A stretch of DNA of 64,000 bases from Pseudomonas sp. NFIX28 (GTDB lineage Bacteria > Pseudomonadota > Gammaproteobacteria > Pseudomonadales > Pseudomonadaceae), in the NCBI RefSeq assembly GCF_900107395.1, contig NZ_FNPW01000023.1, positions 1 to 64,000 on the forward strand. The letters are read 5' to 3'. Below are positions 42,651-51,061 of the stretch, one piece after another. The notes under the pieces were generated by a model, which worked only from the letters and a program-made list of their open reading frames with translations, had not been told where the DNA came from and did not search any database. The position numbers were made by a program, and so were the translations under genes. Position 1 is the stretch's first letter. Each line of letters starts with the position of its first letter.

Positions 42651-44564
42651 TCAGCTAGCGGAATTGACGTACACCCGCTGACCGCCTTTCCAGGTTTCGC
42701 AGACCGTGATGTCCCTGATGCTGGTGGCCGGCACCGTTTCGTCGAGCGGGTCTTGCCCGAGAATCACAAAATCCGCGAAATGGCCGTCCTGCAAGGACCC
42801 GCTCCAGCCTTCGGCGTGGCACTGCCAGGCGGCGTCATAGGTGATGGCTTTCAGGGCCTGTTTGCGCGTCAGGCACTCGGCTTCATTGAGGATCGGTTGC
42901 AGCCTTGGGTCATGGACGAACCGCCCCTGGGCATCGCGAATGCCTTCCATCTTGCGGGTCACCGCCTGTTCCATCGAGCGCAGGGGCCCCAGCGGCGTTA
43001 CCGAACAGTCGCTGTGCAGCGAAATTCGCAGGTCGTGGTCCAGGGCCGATTGGCACAGGTCGAGCATCTGCTCGGCCTTGTTCTGGAAAATCGCCTGCTT
43101 GAAGACGTAGCCCCAATAGCCGACATGACCGATCAGGAAACTCGGCGACAGGCCCAGCAGTTTCATGGTTTGCAGGCTGTCTTCGTTCAGCAGCGAGCAG
43201 TGTTCGATGCGGTGGCGTTTTTTCAGCGCGCTGCCGCCCTGCAAGGCATCGGCATAGGCTTGCAGGGTGAACTGGACGGCCCGGTCGCCGTTGGCGTGGA
43301 TCATCAGCGGCCAGCCCGTGTCGATGGCGTTTTGCACAAGGGCCTTGTAGGCCTCGGGAGTTTCTACCGGGGCCGGCTGGTGCTCGTCGCAGAAATTGAA
43401 ATTGCCCCGTGAATGCCCGAAGTCCGTCTCGCAGCAGTAGCGCGTGCTCTGGTAGCCCGTCAGCCCCTGGTTGGAACCGTCGGACACCAGCTTGACCGAG
43501 CCCTGGTAGATACGCTTGGCCTCCTCCCGGCTGGCGGCCCGGTAGGGCGGCAGCTGGCCGATGCTCTTGGCGGTGCCGTCGCAGGCCGCGGCGTAGCCGA
43601 TCCGCAGCTTCCTGGGGCGGGTCAGGAAGTAGGCGCTCAGCACCAGCTTCGACATGGGGTCCATCATGGCGTCGTAGAGCAGGGTGATACCGCGGCGGGC
43701 GGCGGTGTCGAAGTAGTTCTCCAGGTGCTTGAAGATCTTCAGTATGTCCAGTTGCTGCTTGAGGGGGATGGTCTTGATGGCGGCCAGCACTTCGGCTTCT
43801 TGCAGGACACCGTTCCTGGCGCGGATGCCGGTCTTTTTGTAAACGGCATCGCTCGCCGCGGTGTTCAGGTAGGCGGTGTGCATCGACGCGCTGATAAGCA
43901 GCATCGGGTGCTGCTTGTCGATGGTGTCCAGGTTGCCGATTTCGTCGCCGGGGCCACAGTGCAGGGTCAGAAGTTTGTTCAGGTTGCCGGGCACGATCTC
44001 GAAGGGCATCAGCGCCGGGTCGACCATGTGCCCGAGGATCCACGCCGTGCTGTCCTCGGGCAGGTTGTCGCGGATCGTGGTTTTCAACCAGGACCAGTCA
44101 TAAAGAGGCCGTAGCCGCTGGTTCTTGTGCTCGTCGAGGCTGTCGCTGTCGATGGCCCCCAGGTTCAGCCAACCCTCCATGGCGCAGCTCTGCACGATAT
44201 GGGCGTGGGGCTCGATCAGGCCGGGCAGCAGGGTCCTGCCGTTCAGGGACTGCTTCCGGTAGGCGATGCCCAGGGCCTGCATGCGGGCTTCGACGGCGGC
44301 CAGGGTGCCGGCGGCGACCACATCGCCAGCATGGATGCCCAGGGCCTCGACCCGTTCGTCCATGTTGCCGTCGCGCAGGGGGTAGATGGTGCCGCCGGTA
44401 AAAACGATGGATTCGCCAACCGCTTCAATGGCCTGTTGCTGTTCGCTACGTGACTGGCTGGCGACGGTGTGGCCGACCGGGTCGAGCCTGTCCTTCAGGG
44501 CGTTCCAGACGGGGTTGTGGCATCCGCACTGGACGTAGTCGTGATCACTTCCATTTGATCCCAT
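42651..44564 (-). CDS. YtcJ-like amidohydrolase (Amidohydro_3 family)
   Basis: 637 residues. A metal-binding segment LPGLIEPHAHI is near residue 120. Further His lie in WPLMIHANGDRAVQFTL and RIEHCSLL, with an Asp in LHSDCSVTPLGP, the usual order in YtcJ-type proteins. The C-terminal composite beta part ends FVILGQDPLDETVPA. It should hydrolyse an amide, formamide or cyclic amide; the substrate is unknown. It has no leader peptide. It lies between the two halves of the amine dehydrogenase locus on the opposite strand, next to the ALDH gene on the same strand, with a 249-base gap between them. Confidence 0.88.
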   Translation of the reverse strand: MGSNGSDHDYVQCGCHNPVWNALKDRLDPVGHTVASQSRSEQQQAIEAVGESIVFTGGTIYPLRDGNMDERVEALGIHAGDVVAAGTLAAVEARMQALGIAYRKQSLNGRTLLPGLIEPHAHIVQSCAMEGWLNLGAIDSDSLDEHKNQRLRPLYDWSWLKTTIRDNLPEDSTAWILGHMVDPALMPFEIVPGNLNKLLTLHCGPGDEIGNLDTIDKQHPMLLISASMHTAYLNTAASDAVYKKTGIRARNGVLQEAEVLAAIKTIPLKQQLDILKIFKHLENYFDTAARRGITLLYDAMMDPMSKLVLSAYFLTRPRKLRIGYAAACDGTAKSIGQLPPYRAASREEAKRIYQGSVKLVSDGSNQGLTGYQSTRYCCETDFGHSRGNFNFCDEHQPAPVETPEAYKALVQNAIDTGWPLMIHANGDRAVQFTLQAYADALQGGSALKKRHRIEHCSLLNEDSLQTMKLLGLSPSFLIGHVGYWGYVFKQAIFQNKAEQMLDLCQSALDHDLRISLHSDCSVTPLGPLRSMEQAVTRKMEGIRDAQGRFVHDPRLQPILNEAECLTRKQALKAITYDAAWQCHAEGWSGSLQDGHFADFVILGQDPLDETVPATSIRDITVCETWKGGQRVYVNSAS

Positions 44565-44813
44565 GGTGCTTTCCTCAGGTTTTCGGTGGTATGAGGCGGT
44601 TCATGAGCCAGGCCCGCAGGGCTGCTGTCGAGCCGGCTCGGCCTGAGCGTAGCAGCCGTTTTCGGGCGGAACCGGGCAGCCGTCCGGCAGCCCCCACCGG
44701 TCGTCGGGGGACGCCGAAGCCCCAGCGAAGCCACCCCGGCGCGGCGGGCGGGGGCGGCTTCGGGTATCGAATGGGCGCTGGCGCAGCGCCCCGCCAGTGC
44801 CGGTTTTCACCGC

Positions 44814-46304
44814 TCAGAGCTTGATCAGCACCGATTTCAGCTCGGTGTAGTGCTCGATCGCCGCATGGCCCATTTCCCGGCCCACGCCAGACATCTTGTA
44901 GCCGCCGAAGGGCAGCGCCGGGTCGAGGGCGCTGTGGCAGTTGACCCAGACCGAGCCGGACTGGATCCGCGGGATCATCCGGTGCACCGCCGCCAGGTCG
45001 TTGGACCAGATGCTCGCGCCCAGGCCGTAGGGGCTGTCGTTGGCCATGCGCAGGGCATCGGCTTCGTCGTCGAAGGGAATGGCCACCAGCACCGGGCCGA
45101 AAATCTCTTCCTGCACCAGCGAATGCTGCTGGTCGACGTCTACGATCACCGTTGGCTTGACGAAGTAGCCGGGGCCGAACTGCTCGCCGCCGCAGGCGAG
45201 GGTGGCGCCGCTTTCCCGGCCCATCTCGATGTAGCGCCAGACCCGCTCCTGCTGCCGGGCGGAAATCAGCGGGCCCATGTCGACGCTGGTGTCCAGGCCG
45301 CTGCCCAGCTTCATGGCGTTGGCGATGCCGGCGATATCGGCCACCACATTGTCGAAGTGCTTGCGCTGCACATACAGCCTGGAGCCGGCGCAGCAGACCT
45401 GGCCCTGGTTGAAGAAGATCGCGCTGGCGGCACCGGCCGCGGCGCTGCCCAGGTCGGCATCGGCCATGACGATGGTCGGTGACTTGCCGCCCAGTTCCAG
45501 GGTGACCCGGGTCATGGAGTCCATGGCGATCTTGCCGATTTCCTTGCCCACGGCGGTGGAGCCGGTGAAGGTCAGCTTGTCCACCTGCGGGTTGTGGGTC
45601 AGGGCCGAGCCTGCGGTGAGGCCGGTGCCGGTGACCACGTTGAACACGCCGTCGGGGTAGCCGGCTTCCTGCACCAGTTCGGCGAGCTTCAGCGCGGTCA
45701 GCGGGGTTTCGTCGGCCGGCTTGAGCACCACCGTGCAGCCGGTGGCCAGGGCCGGGCCGAGTTTCCAGCAGGCCAGCAGCAACGGGAAGTTCCAGGCGAC
45801 GATGGCGCCGACCACGCCGACCGCCTCGCGACGGATGTAGCTGTGGAATTGCTGGTCGGGCATCAGCGGCAGGGAAACCTCGACGCTGCTGCCTTCGATC
45901 TTGGTCGCCCAGCCGGCCATGTAGCGCAAAAAGTCGATGGCCAACTGCACGTCCATGGCCTGGGCCACCGCGGCGCTCTTGCCGTTGTTAAGGCATTCCA
46001 GCTGCGCCAGCAGCTCGGCGTCGCGCTGCATCAGGTCGGCGAGTTTCCACAGCAGGTTTTGCCGTTCCCGCGGGCGGGTGCGGCTCCAGGGCGAATCGTC
46101 GAAGGCCTGGCGCGCAGCCAGCACCGCGCGGTCGACATCGTCCACCGTGGCGCGCGGCACCACGCACAGTGGCTCGCCGGTGGCCGGGTTGTGCAGGGGC
46201 ATGGTCTGGCCGTCGGCGGCCTCGACCCATTGGGCGCCGATCAGCATGCGCGGGGCGCGCTGGATAAACGCGGTGGTGGCGGGGAGCAGGGTTGCAATAG
46301 CCAT
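44814..46304 (-). CDS. NAD-dependent aldehyde dehydrogenase, phenylacetaldehyde dehydrogenase-like (FeaB/PeaE type)
   Basis: 496 residues. The conserved features are the NAD segment AIVAWNFPLLLACWK, GSTAVGKEIG, catalytic Glu in LELGGKSP, catalytic Cys in NQGQVCCAGSR and EEIFGPV. It oxidises an aldehyde to its acid and fits as the second step after periplasmic amine oxidation. AAGAGGTG precedes the ATG. A well-formed -24/-12 promoter lies 37-52 bases upstream, so it should depend on sigma-54 and probably on the activator at 36775. Confidence 0.9.
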   Translation of the reverse strand: MAIATLLPATTAFIQRAPRMLIGAQWVEAADGQTMPLHNPATGEPLCVVPRATVDDVDRAVLAARQAFDDSPWSRTRPRERQNLLWKLADLMQRDAELLAQLECLNNGKSAAVAQAMDVQLAIDFLRYMAGWATKIEGSSVEVSLPLMPDQQFHSYIRREAVGVVGAIVAWNFPLLLACWKLGPALATGCTVVLKPADETPLTALKLAELVQEAGYPDGVFNVVTGTGLTAGSALTHNPQVDKLTFTGSTAVGKEIGKIAMDSMTRVTLELGGKSPTIVMADADLGSAAAGAASAIFFNQGQVCCAGSRLYVQRKHFDNVVADIAGIANAMKLGSGLDTSVDMGPLISARQQERVWRYIEMGRESGATLACGGEQFGPGYFVKPTVIVDVDQQHSLVQEEIFGPVLVAIPFDDEADALRMANDSPYGLGASIWSNDLAAVHRMIPRIQSGSVWVNCHSALDPALPFGGYKMSGVGREMGHAAIEHYTELKSVLIKL

Positions 46305-46340
46305 GACAGCACCTCTTGTTATGCGTGAGGCGAGGGCTTT

Positions 46341-46356
46341 CGCAACCGCTGTGCCA
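46341..46356 (-). promoter_or_regulatory. Sigma-54 (-24/-12) promoter of the ALDH gene
   Basis: On the minus strand TGGCACAGCGGTTGCG has the invariant GG and GC with ten bases between, and the flanking TGGCA and TTGC match the RpoN consensus. The -12 GC is about 38 bases before the ATG. Confidence 0.88.
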
Positions 46357-46420
46357 GTTTTCGCTGGCGCTTAAGTGGCTGATTCCATATGTGTTTTTTC
46401 AGGGCTTCGGAAAAGCCCCG

Positions 46421-46444
46421 GCAACCGGTTGTCGCAAATTGCGA
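46421..46444 (-). promoter_or_regulatory. Candidate activator-binding palindromes of the ALDH gene
   Basis: CAACCGGTTG (46422-46431) and TCGCAAATTGCGA (46432-46444) are adjacent palindromes about 80 bases upstream of the -24 box. GTTGTCGC followed by AAATT is shared with the region before qhpA (50815 on). This is the expected place for a sigma-54 activator site; binding is inference. Confidence 0.45.
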
Positions 46445-46534
46445 ATGCCTTGAGACACCGCGGCCTGAACTTATGGGAGCCTGGTTCGTCGTAAAAGGGC
46501 TGCCACACAGGTGCATTGAACAAGGAGCTGTAGA

Positions 46535-46927
46535 TTGAAGATTGCAACGATTCTGGGAACCGCCTTGCTGCTGGCGCCGTTATTCGCCCAGGCCGCCACC
46601 ACGCCGGCGCCAGCCGAGCCGCAGCAGCCCGCCTTCCAGAGCAGCCTGGCCAAGTACCGCTGCGAGGGTGGGGCCGAGGTGCAGGCGGCGTACCTGAACA
46701 TCGAGAACGGCGCCTCGTTCGCCACCTTGTATTACAAGGGCCAACTGATACCCATGCACATCGCCCGCGCAGGCTCCGGCGCGCTGTACATCGCCGATGA
46801 CGAGCAGAACAGTTACCGCTGGCACACCAAGGGCGACACCGGCGTGCTGAGCTTTCTGGAAGCCGACCACACCGCCAAGGAACAGATGCTGTTGAAGGAC
46901 TGCAAGGAGCAGGCCGAGGCGCAGTAA
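46535..46927 (+). CDS. MliC-like lysozyme inhibitor, periplasmic
   Basis: 130 residues. The signal peptide MKIATILGTALLLAPLFAQA is followed by YRCEGGAEVQAAYLN, a middle SGALYIADDEQNSYRWHTKG and a final cysteine in LLKDCKE. This fits the MliC/PliC family, in which two cysteines are bridged and a SGA-type loop blocks the lysozyme site. There is no lipobox. The start is TTG at 46535, with AAGGAG 7 bases upstream and no suitable ATG. It is divergent from the ALDH gene. Confidence 0.72.
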   Translation: MKIATILGTALLLAPLFAQAATTPAPAEPQQPAFQSSLAKYRCEGGAEVQAAYLNIENGASFATLYYKGQLIPMHIARAGSGALYIADDEQNSYRWHTKGDTGVLSFLEADHTAKEQMLLKDCKEQAEAQ

Positions 46928-47084
46928 TCCGCTGCGGGAGCAGCAGCCATTCGCTGGCTGGCTGCTCCTGCCGGCAGCGGCCCCACGGATATTTCCGGTG
47001 CGGCCATCTGCGGTTGAACTGCCGTCGCGCGGCCAGTGTCTAGCGAAGACCAGCCGGTATCGGCCCAACCGTGAAGAGGTGCCC

Positions 47085-47528
47085 GTGAACATATTCGAAG
47101 CCTTGCGTGAGAGCCACGAACGCCAGCGCAGCTATGCGGCGCAACTGCTGCGCACCTCGGGGGACAGCCCCGAGCGCAGCGAGGCCTACGCCCAGCTCAA
47201 GGCTGAAGTGCAGGCCCACGAGACAGCCGAGGAACGCTTCTTTTATTTGCCGTTGATGACCCACGACAACGGCGTCGACCTGAGCCGGCATGCGATTGCC
47301 GAGCACCATGCCATGGACGAGTTGATCGAGGCGCTGGACGACACCGAGATGTCCAGCCCGGCCTGGCTGGCCACGGCGAAGAAGCTGGTGGACAAGGTGC
47401 ATCACCACCTGGAGGAGGAAGAGCAGAAGTTCTTCCAGATGGCCGGCAAGATCCTCGACGACAAACAAAAGGACCGGCTGGCCAACGGTTACGTGAAGGA
47501 ATACCAGCAGCAGCTGGCGGCTGGTTGA
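47085..47528 (+). CDS. Hemerythrin HHE-domain protein
   Basis: 147 residues. Metal-ligand residues typical of the family appear in order: ESHERQ, AHETAEERFFY, EHHAMDELIEAL and KVHHHLEEEEQKFF. It binds a di-iron centre and may sense oxygen or NO or store iron. The GTG at 47085 is chosen because GAAGAGGT lies just upstream. It stands alone and is followed by a strong terminator. Confidence 0.87.
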   Translation: MNIFEALRESHERQRSYAAQLLRTSGDSPERSEAYAQLKAEVQAHETAEERFFYLPLMTHDNGVDLSRHAIAEHHAMDELIEALDDTEMSSPAWLATAKKLVDKVHHHLEEEEQKFFQMAGKILDDKQKDRLANGYVKEYQQQLAAG

Positions 47529-47541
47529 AGCCGGCTGCGAG

Positions 47542-47580
47542 GCATAAAAAAGCCCGCGCAATGGCGGGCTTTTTTATGCG
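47542..47580. terminator. Bidirectional intrinsic terminator
   Basis: GCATAAAAAAGCCCGC and GCGGGCTTTTTTATGC are exact inverted repeats with a short loop, giving A and T runs on the two sides. It ends the hemerythrin gene, and possibly transcription from the right. Confidence 0.92.
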
Positions 47581-47607
47581 TGGCGGGTGGGCGAGGGCCG
47601 CCTTCTC

Positions 47608-47672
47608 GATCGCGGGCCAGCGCGCTCCGACCATGGCCGGTGCTCCTTTGCAGGAGCGAGCGTGCTCGCGAT
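47608..47672. repeat. Diverged REP pair
   Basis: GATCGCGGGCCAGCGCGCTC (47608 on) and CAGGAGCGAGCGTGCTCGCG (47651-47670) are looser versions of the REP arms found elsewhere in the window. Confidence 0.55.
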
Positions 47673-47695
47673 AAACCCGCCCAGGCGCCCCGAGC

Positions 47696-49261
47696 CTAGC
47701 GGTTGAACCGCTCCACCAGCGAATACTGGGTGGTGGCGGTCTGGGTCAGTTCCTTGCTCAGTTCGGCCGAGTGACGGGCCTGGTCCGAGGTCTGGTCGGC
47801 CAGTTGCGCGATGGTGCTGATATTGCGGCTGATCTCTTCGGCGACCGCGCTCTGTTCCTCGGTGGCGGCGGCGATCTGGGTGGTCATGTCGGTGATGTTG
47901 GCCACCGCTTCGCTGATGCCCAGCAGCGCCTGGTCGGCCTCCAGCACCCGGGCCACGCCTTCCTCGGCCTGGCGCTGGCCACTTTCCATGCTCTGCACGG
48001 CGTTGTGCGAGGAGGCCTGCAACTGGGTAATCAGCTCGTGGATCTGCTGGGTGGACTGCGCGGTGCGCTGGGCCAGTTGGCGCACTTCATCGGCCACTAC
48101 GGCAAAGCCGCGGCCCATGTCGCCGGCGCGGGCCGCTTCGATGGCAGCGTTGAGCGCCAGCAGGTTGGTCTGGTCGGCGATGCTTTTGATCACGTCGACC
48201 ACGGTGCCGATCTCGTTGCTGTCCCTGGCCAGTTGCGCCACGTTCTGCCCGGTTTCGCCGACCACCTGCGACAGGCGTTCGATGGCTTCACGGGTATCGC
48301 GCGCCACCTCGCGGCCGCGCCCGGTCAACTGGTTGGCGGCCTGGGTGGCGTCGGCGGTGCGCTGCACGTGGCTGGCGACTTCCTGGGTGGTGGCGGCCAT
48401 CTGGTTGACCGCGGCGGACACCTGCTCGGTTTCCACCCGCTGGCGGTCCAGGCCACGGGAGCTGTCGCCGGCCAGGGTATCGGAGCGGCTGGCCAGGGCG
48501 TTGAGTTGCTCGGCGCTGTCCTGCAGGCGGGTGAGGCAGGTTTTCAGCCGGGCGTCCTGGCTGATGAAGGCGGTTTCCAGGCAGGCCTGGGGGCCGTGGG
48601 CGTCGCTGTACATCTGCGCGATCAGTGGGTCGCTGGTGGACGAGTCGGCCAGTTGCAGCAGGCGCCGGGCGGCATTGCCTTCACGCTGGATCGCCAGCAG
48701 CGCCAGGGGCACCGAAAGCCCGGCGGCCACCGCCAGCGCCAAGGGTGGCGCCAGCCAGATGCCGCTCAGACCGCCGGCCAGGGCCGTGGCCAGGAACGGC
48801 AGCCAGCGCAGCACGGCCGGTTGCCAGCGATGCCGACGGGGGATGGCCGGCTGCTTGCGGTTGAGGCGTTGGTAGAGGTCTTGCGCGCGACGGATCTGTT
48901 CGGCGCTGGGTTTGACCCGGACCGATTCGTAGCCGACGATCCGGCTGCCTTCGAAAATCGGCGTGACGTAGGCGTTGACCCAGTAATGGTCGCCGTTTTT
49001 CGAGCGGTTCTTGACGATGCCCATCCACGGCTTGCCCTGTTTCAGCGCCGCCCACATATGGGCAAATACCGCGGGAGGGACATCAGGATGACGGACGATG
49101 TTTTGAGGTGCGCCGATCAGGTCGTCGCGGTCGAAACCGCTGATATCGACGAAGGCGTCATTGCAGTAGCTGATGACGCCATGGGCGTCGGTGGTGGAGA
49201 TGAGTTTCTGGTTTGACCCTAAAGCCACTTCACGTTGTGTAACGGGCTGATTGTTTCTCAT
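47696..49261 (-). CDS. aer: Aer-type aerotaxis receptor (PAS methyl-accepting protein)
   Basis: 521 residues. A PAS domain with FAD-binding features is at about 10-120 (TTDAHGVISYCNDAFVDISG, GIVKNRSKNGDHYWVNAYVT). A membrane anchor is at about 155-190. HAMP-like and MCP signalling domains follow, with the conserved hairpin DQTNLLALNAAIEAARAGDM. It senses redox or oxygen through FAD and signals to CheA. The gene stands alone, with a T-poor 203-base gap before the next gene. Confidence 0.92.
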   Translation of the reverse strand: MRNNQPVTQREVALGSNQKLISTTDAHGVISYCNDAFVDISGFDRDDLIGAPQNIVRHPDVPPAVFAHMWAALKQGKPWMGIVKNRSKNGDHYWVNAYVTPIFEGSRIVGYESVRVKPSAEQIRRAQDLYQRLNRKQPAIPRRHRWQPAVLRWLPFLATALAGGLSGIWLAPPLALAVAAGLSVPLALLAIQREGNAARRLLQLADSSTSDPLIAQMYSDAHGPQACLETAFISQDARLKTCLTRLQDSAEQLNALASRSDTLAGDSSRGLDRQRVETEQVSAAVNQMAATTQEVASHVQRTADATQAANQLTGRGREVARDTREAIERLSQVVGETGQNVAQLARDSNEIGTVVDVIKSIADQTNLLALNAAIEAARAGDMGRGFAVVADEVRQLAQRTAQSTQQIHELITQLQASSHNAVQSMESGQRQAEEGVARVLEADQALLGISEAVANITDMTTQIAAATEEQSAVAEEISRNISTIAQLADQTSDQARHSAELSKELTQTATTQYSLVERFNR

Positions 49262-49464
49262 TTCCAGATTGCTCCCTGTGTCCTTTCAAAACATCGGCAC
49301 GAGTCAGAACAATCTTAGCTGTATTTCAGAAAATTCCTTGCATAACAATTAGTTGCATTCCCATTCGCAAGAAATCCTGGGTGCGTCTCGGCGGCCATCG
49401 CAGGTTATTGAATCGCTTGGAGAAAGTTTGGCGCCGAGGTGAGCCGGCGAGGCCGTTCGCGCGC

Positions 49465-49878
49465 TCAGCCGCCATGTGCGCCGAGGGCGTACTGCAAAAC
49501 TTGCAGGGCGTGGGTCAGCCGCGCCTTGCGTTTTTCGATGATGCGCGGGTCGCCATAACGCTGCGCGGCGTCGAGCTCCATCTGGCGCAATATCACCTGG
49601 TATTCGGCCTGGCGCAGGGGCGGGTTGTGCTCGAAATGCAGGCCGTCGCAATAGTCGCTCAGGGGGTCCAGCGCCCGTTGCAGGCCAGCCAGCTGGCGAT
49701 ACTCGGCGTCGGGCAGGAGCTTTTCCAGGCTGCTTTTGATCGCCTCGCCCCGGCTCAGGCAACTGCTGGTGGCTTCTGGCGGGGCCGGTTCGGGGTCTTG
49801 CTGGGCGTGGCCCGAATTGGCGGCAAGGCCAAGCAGGGTCAGCAGGGCCGGTAGGGAGAAACGGTTGAGGGCGCTCAT
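49465..49878 (-). CDS. Periplasmic DUF1090-like protein
   Basis: 137 residues. The signal peptide MSALNRFSLPALLTLLGLA ends near GHAQQ. The mature part has one Cys in SSCLSRGEAIKSSLE and one in LSDYCDGL, then charged helices (EYQVILRQMELDAAQ, RIIEKRKARLTHALQVLQ). The pattern resembles DUF1090 (YqjC-like) proteins; the function is unknown. The ATG at 49878 gives the proper signal peptide; an earlier start at 49920 is less likely. Confidence 0.6.
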   Translation of the reverse strand: MSALNRFSLPALLTLLGLAANSGHAQQDPEPAPPEATSSCLSRGEAIKSSLEKLLPDAEYRQLAGLQRALDPLSDYCDGLHFEHNPPLRQAEYQVILRQMELDAAQRYGDPRIIEKRKARLTHALQVLQYALGAHGG

Positions 49879-50003
49879 GAAAGTCCTTGGTGCGGCAGGC
49901 GTGCGGGGCGCTATCTTCAAGAGCCAACGCGCGCCGGACCATCAGACGTAACTGAAAAGCCTCGGCTTGTTTCTGAATTGCCCGGCGGAACGGGCCTGAC
50001 GGG

Positions 50004-50672
50004 CTATCGGCGGGGGCCGTGCATCCGCTCGATCACGGCCCACAACTGCGGGTCGTTGAAGTCCTCGACCACCAGATGCGCGCCGGCGGCGAGCAACGCT
50101 TCGGGGCGCTGGCTGGTGGCCAGGCCGACGGTGAAGATCCCGGCGCCGACCGCGGCGGTCAGCCCGGGGATCGAGTCCTCGAAGGCAATCCCGGCTTCGG
50201 CCCGGGCACCCAGGCATTCCAGGCCGGTCAGGTAAGGCAGCGGGTCGGGCTTGGCCCGCGGCAGTTCCTCGGCCACCAGCACAGTCGCAAAGCGTTCGCT
50301 TAGCCCGAGCACGGCCAGCATGTGCTCGGCATTGGCCCGTGGCGCATTGGTCACCACGCAGGTGCCGATGTTCTGTTGCGCGGCGAAATCCAGCAGCCGC
50401 AGCAGGCCCTGCATCGGCGTCAGTTGCGGCGACAGCTGGCGAAAGCGCGCCTCCTTGCGGTCGGCAAACGCCTCATGCTCGGCCACCGAGCGCTGCGCAA
50501 ACAGATAGCGGCACATCGCGGCATTGGCCTGGCCACTGACATGGGCCTCGAACTCTTCCCGGGTAAACACCCGGCCATCCTCCTCCAGCAACAACTGCTG
50601 CAACGCCAGCAGGTGCAGTTGGTCGGTGTCGGTCAGAGTGCCGTCGAGATCGAAAAGCAGGGCGTTGAGCAT
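50004..50672 (-). CDS. HAD-superfamily phosphatase (beta-phosphoglucomutase/phosphatase-like)
   Basis: 222 residues. HAD motifs: LLFDLDGTLTDTD (nucleophile Asp), VVTNAPRAN (motif II), and Lys in RAKPDPLPYL with acidic pair FEDSIPG (motifs III and IV). The cap domain lies after motif I. It is a small-molecule phosphatase or mutase with unknown substrate. The ATG at 50672 gives the standard N-terminus. It is divergent from qhpA, with a 389-base regulatory gap between. Confidence 0.88.
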   Translation of the reverse strand: MLNALLFDLDGTLTDTDQLHLLALQQLLLEEDGRVFTREEFEAHVSGQANAAMCRYLFAQRSVAEHEAFADRKEARFRQLSPQLTPMQGLLRLLDFAAQQNIGTCVVTNAPRANAEHMLAVLGLSERFATVLVAEELPRAKPDPLPYLTGLECLGARAEAGIAFEDSIPGLTAAVGAGIFTVGLATSQRPEALLAAGAHLVVEDFNDPQLWAVIERMHGPRR

Positions 50673-50816
50673 GGCGCGATTCCTGTCATAGCCAATGGCT
50701 GAAGCGGTTAAGCCAGGCATCGTAGCAGCTGCTGAGGGGGACGTTCGAGCCCTGCCACGGTAGTCGGCTGCCTTGCTGTCGGGATGTCATCTACGCTCGT
50801 CTCAGAGTGGAACAGT

Positions 50817-50925
50817 TGTCGCGAAATTAAACGCGTCAGGCAGTCGATTGCCTGGGAGAGGTGCTCTGGAACTCCAGCAAGCCATTGATAAAAAACATCA
50901 TTTATAAGCTGGCACGCTCCGTGTA
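50817..50925 (+). promoter_or_regulatory. Candidate sigma-54 promoter and activator site of qhpADCB
   Basis: TGGCACG (50910-50916) is a perfect -24 element. Four bases later comes GTGTA (50921-50925) in place of TTGCA, so the -12 half is poor. About 93 bases upstream, TGTCGCG (50817-50823) and CGCGTCA (50832-50838) form a near palindrome that resembles the site before the ALDH gene (GTTGTCGC and AAATT shared). The remaining gap 50673-51061 shows no gene. Confidence 0.45.
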
Positions 50926-51061
50926 TTGCTGATCTCGAACGTTTCTCTTGCCTCCGGGCCCGGCGCGACGGGCTTGGCAGAAACCATAAAAAACGACGCA
51001 CAACAATAAGAAAGCTCGCTAATAAAAAGCTCCTGATAAAGAGCTCCGTGGAGGTCCGACC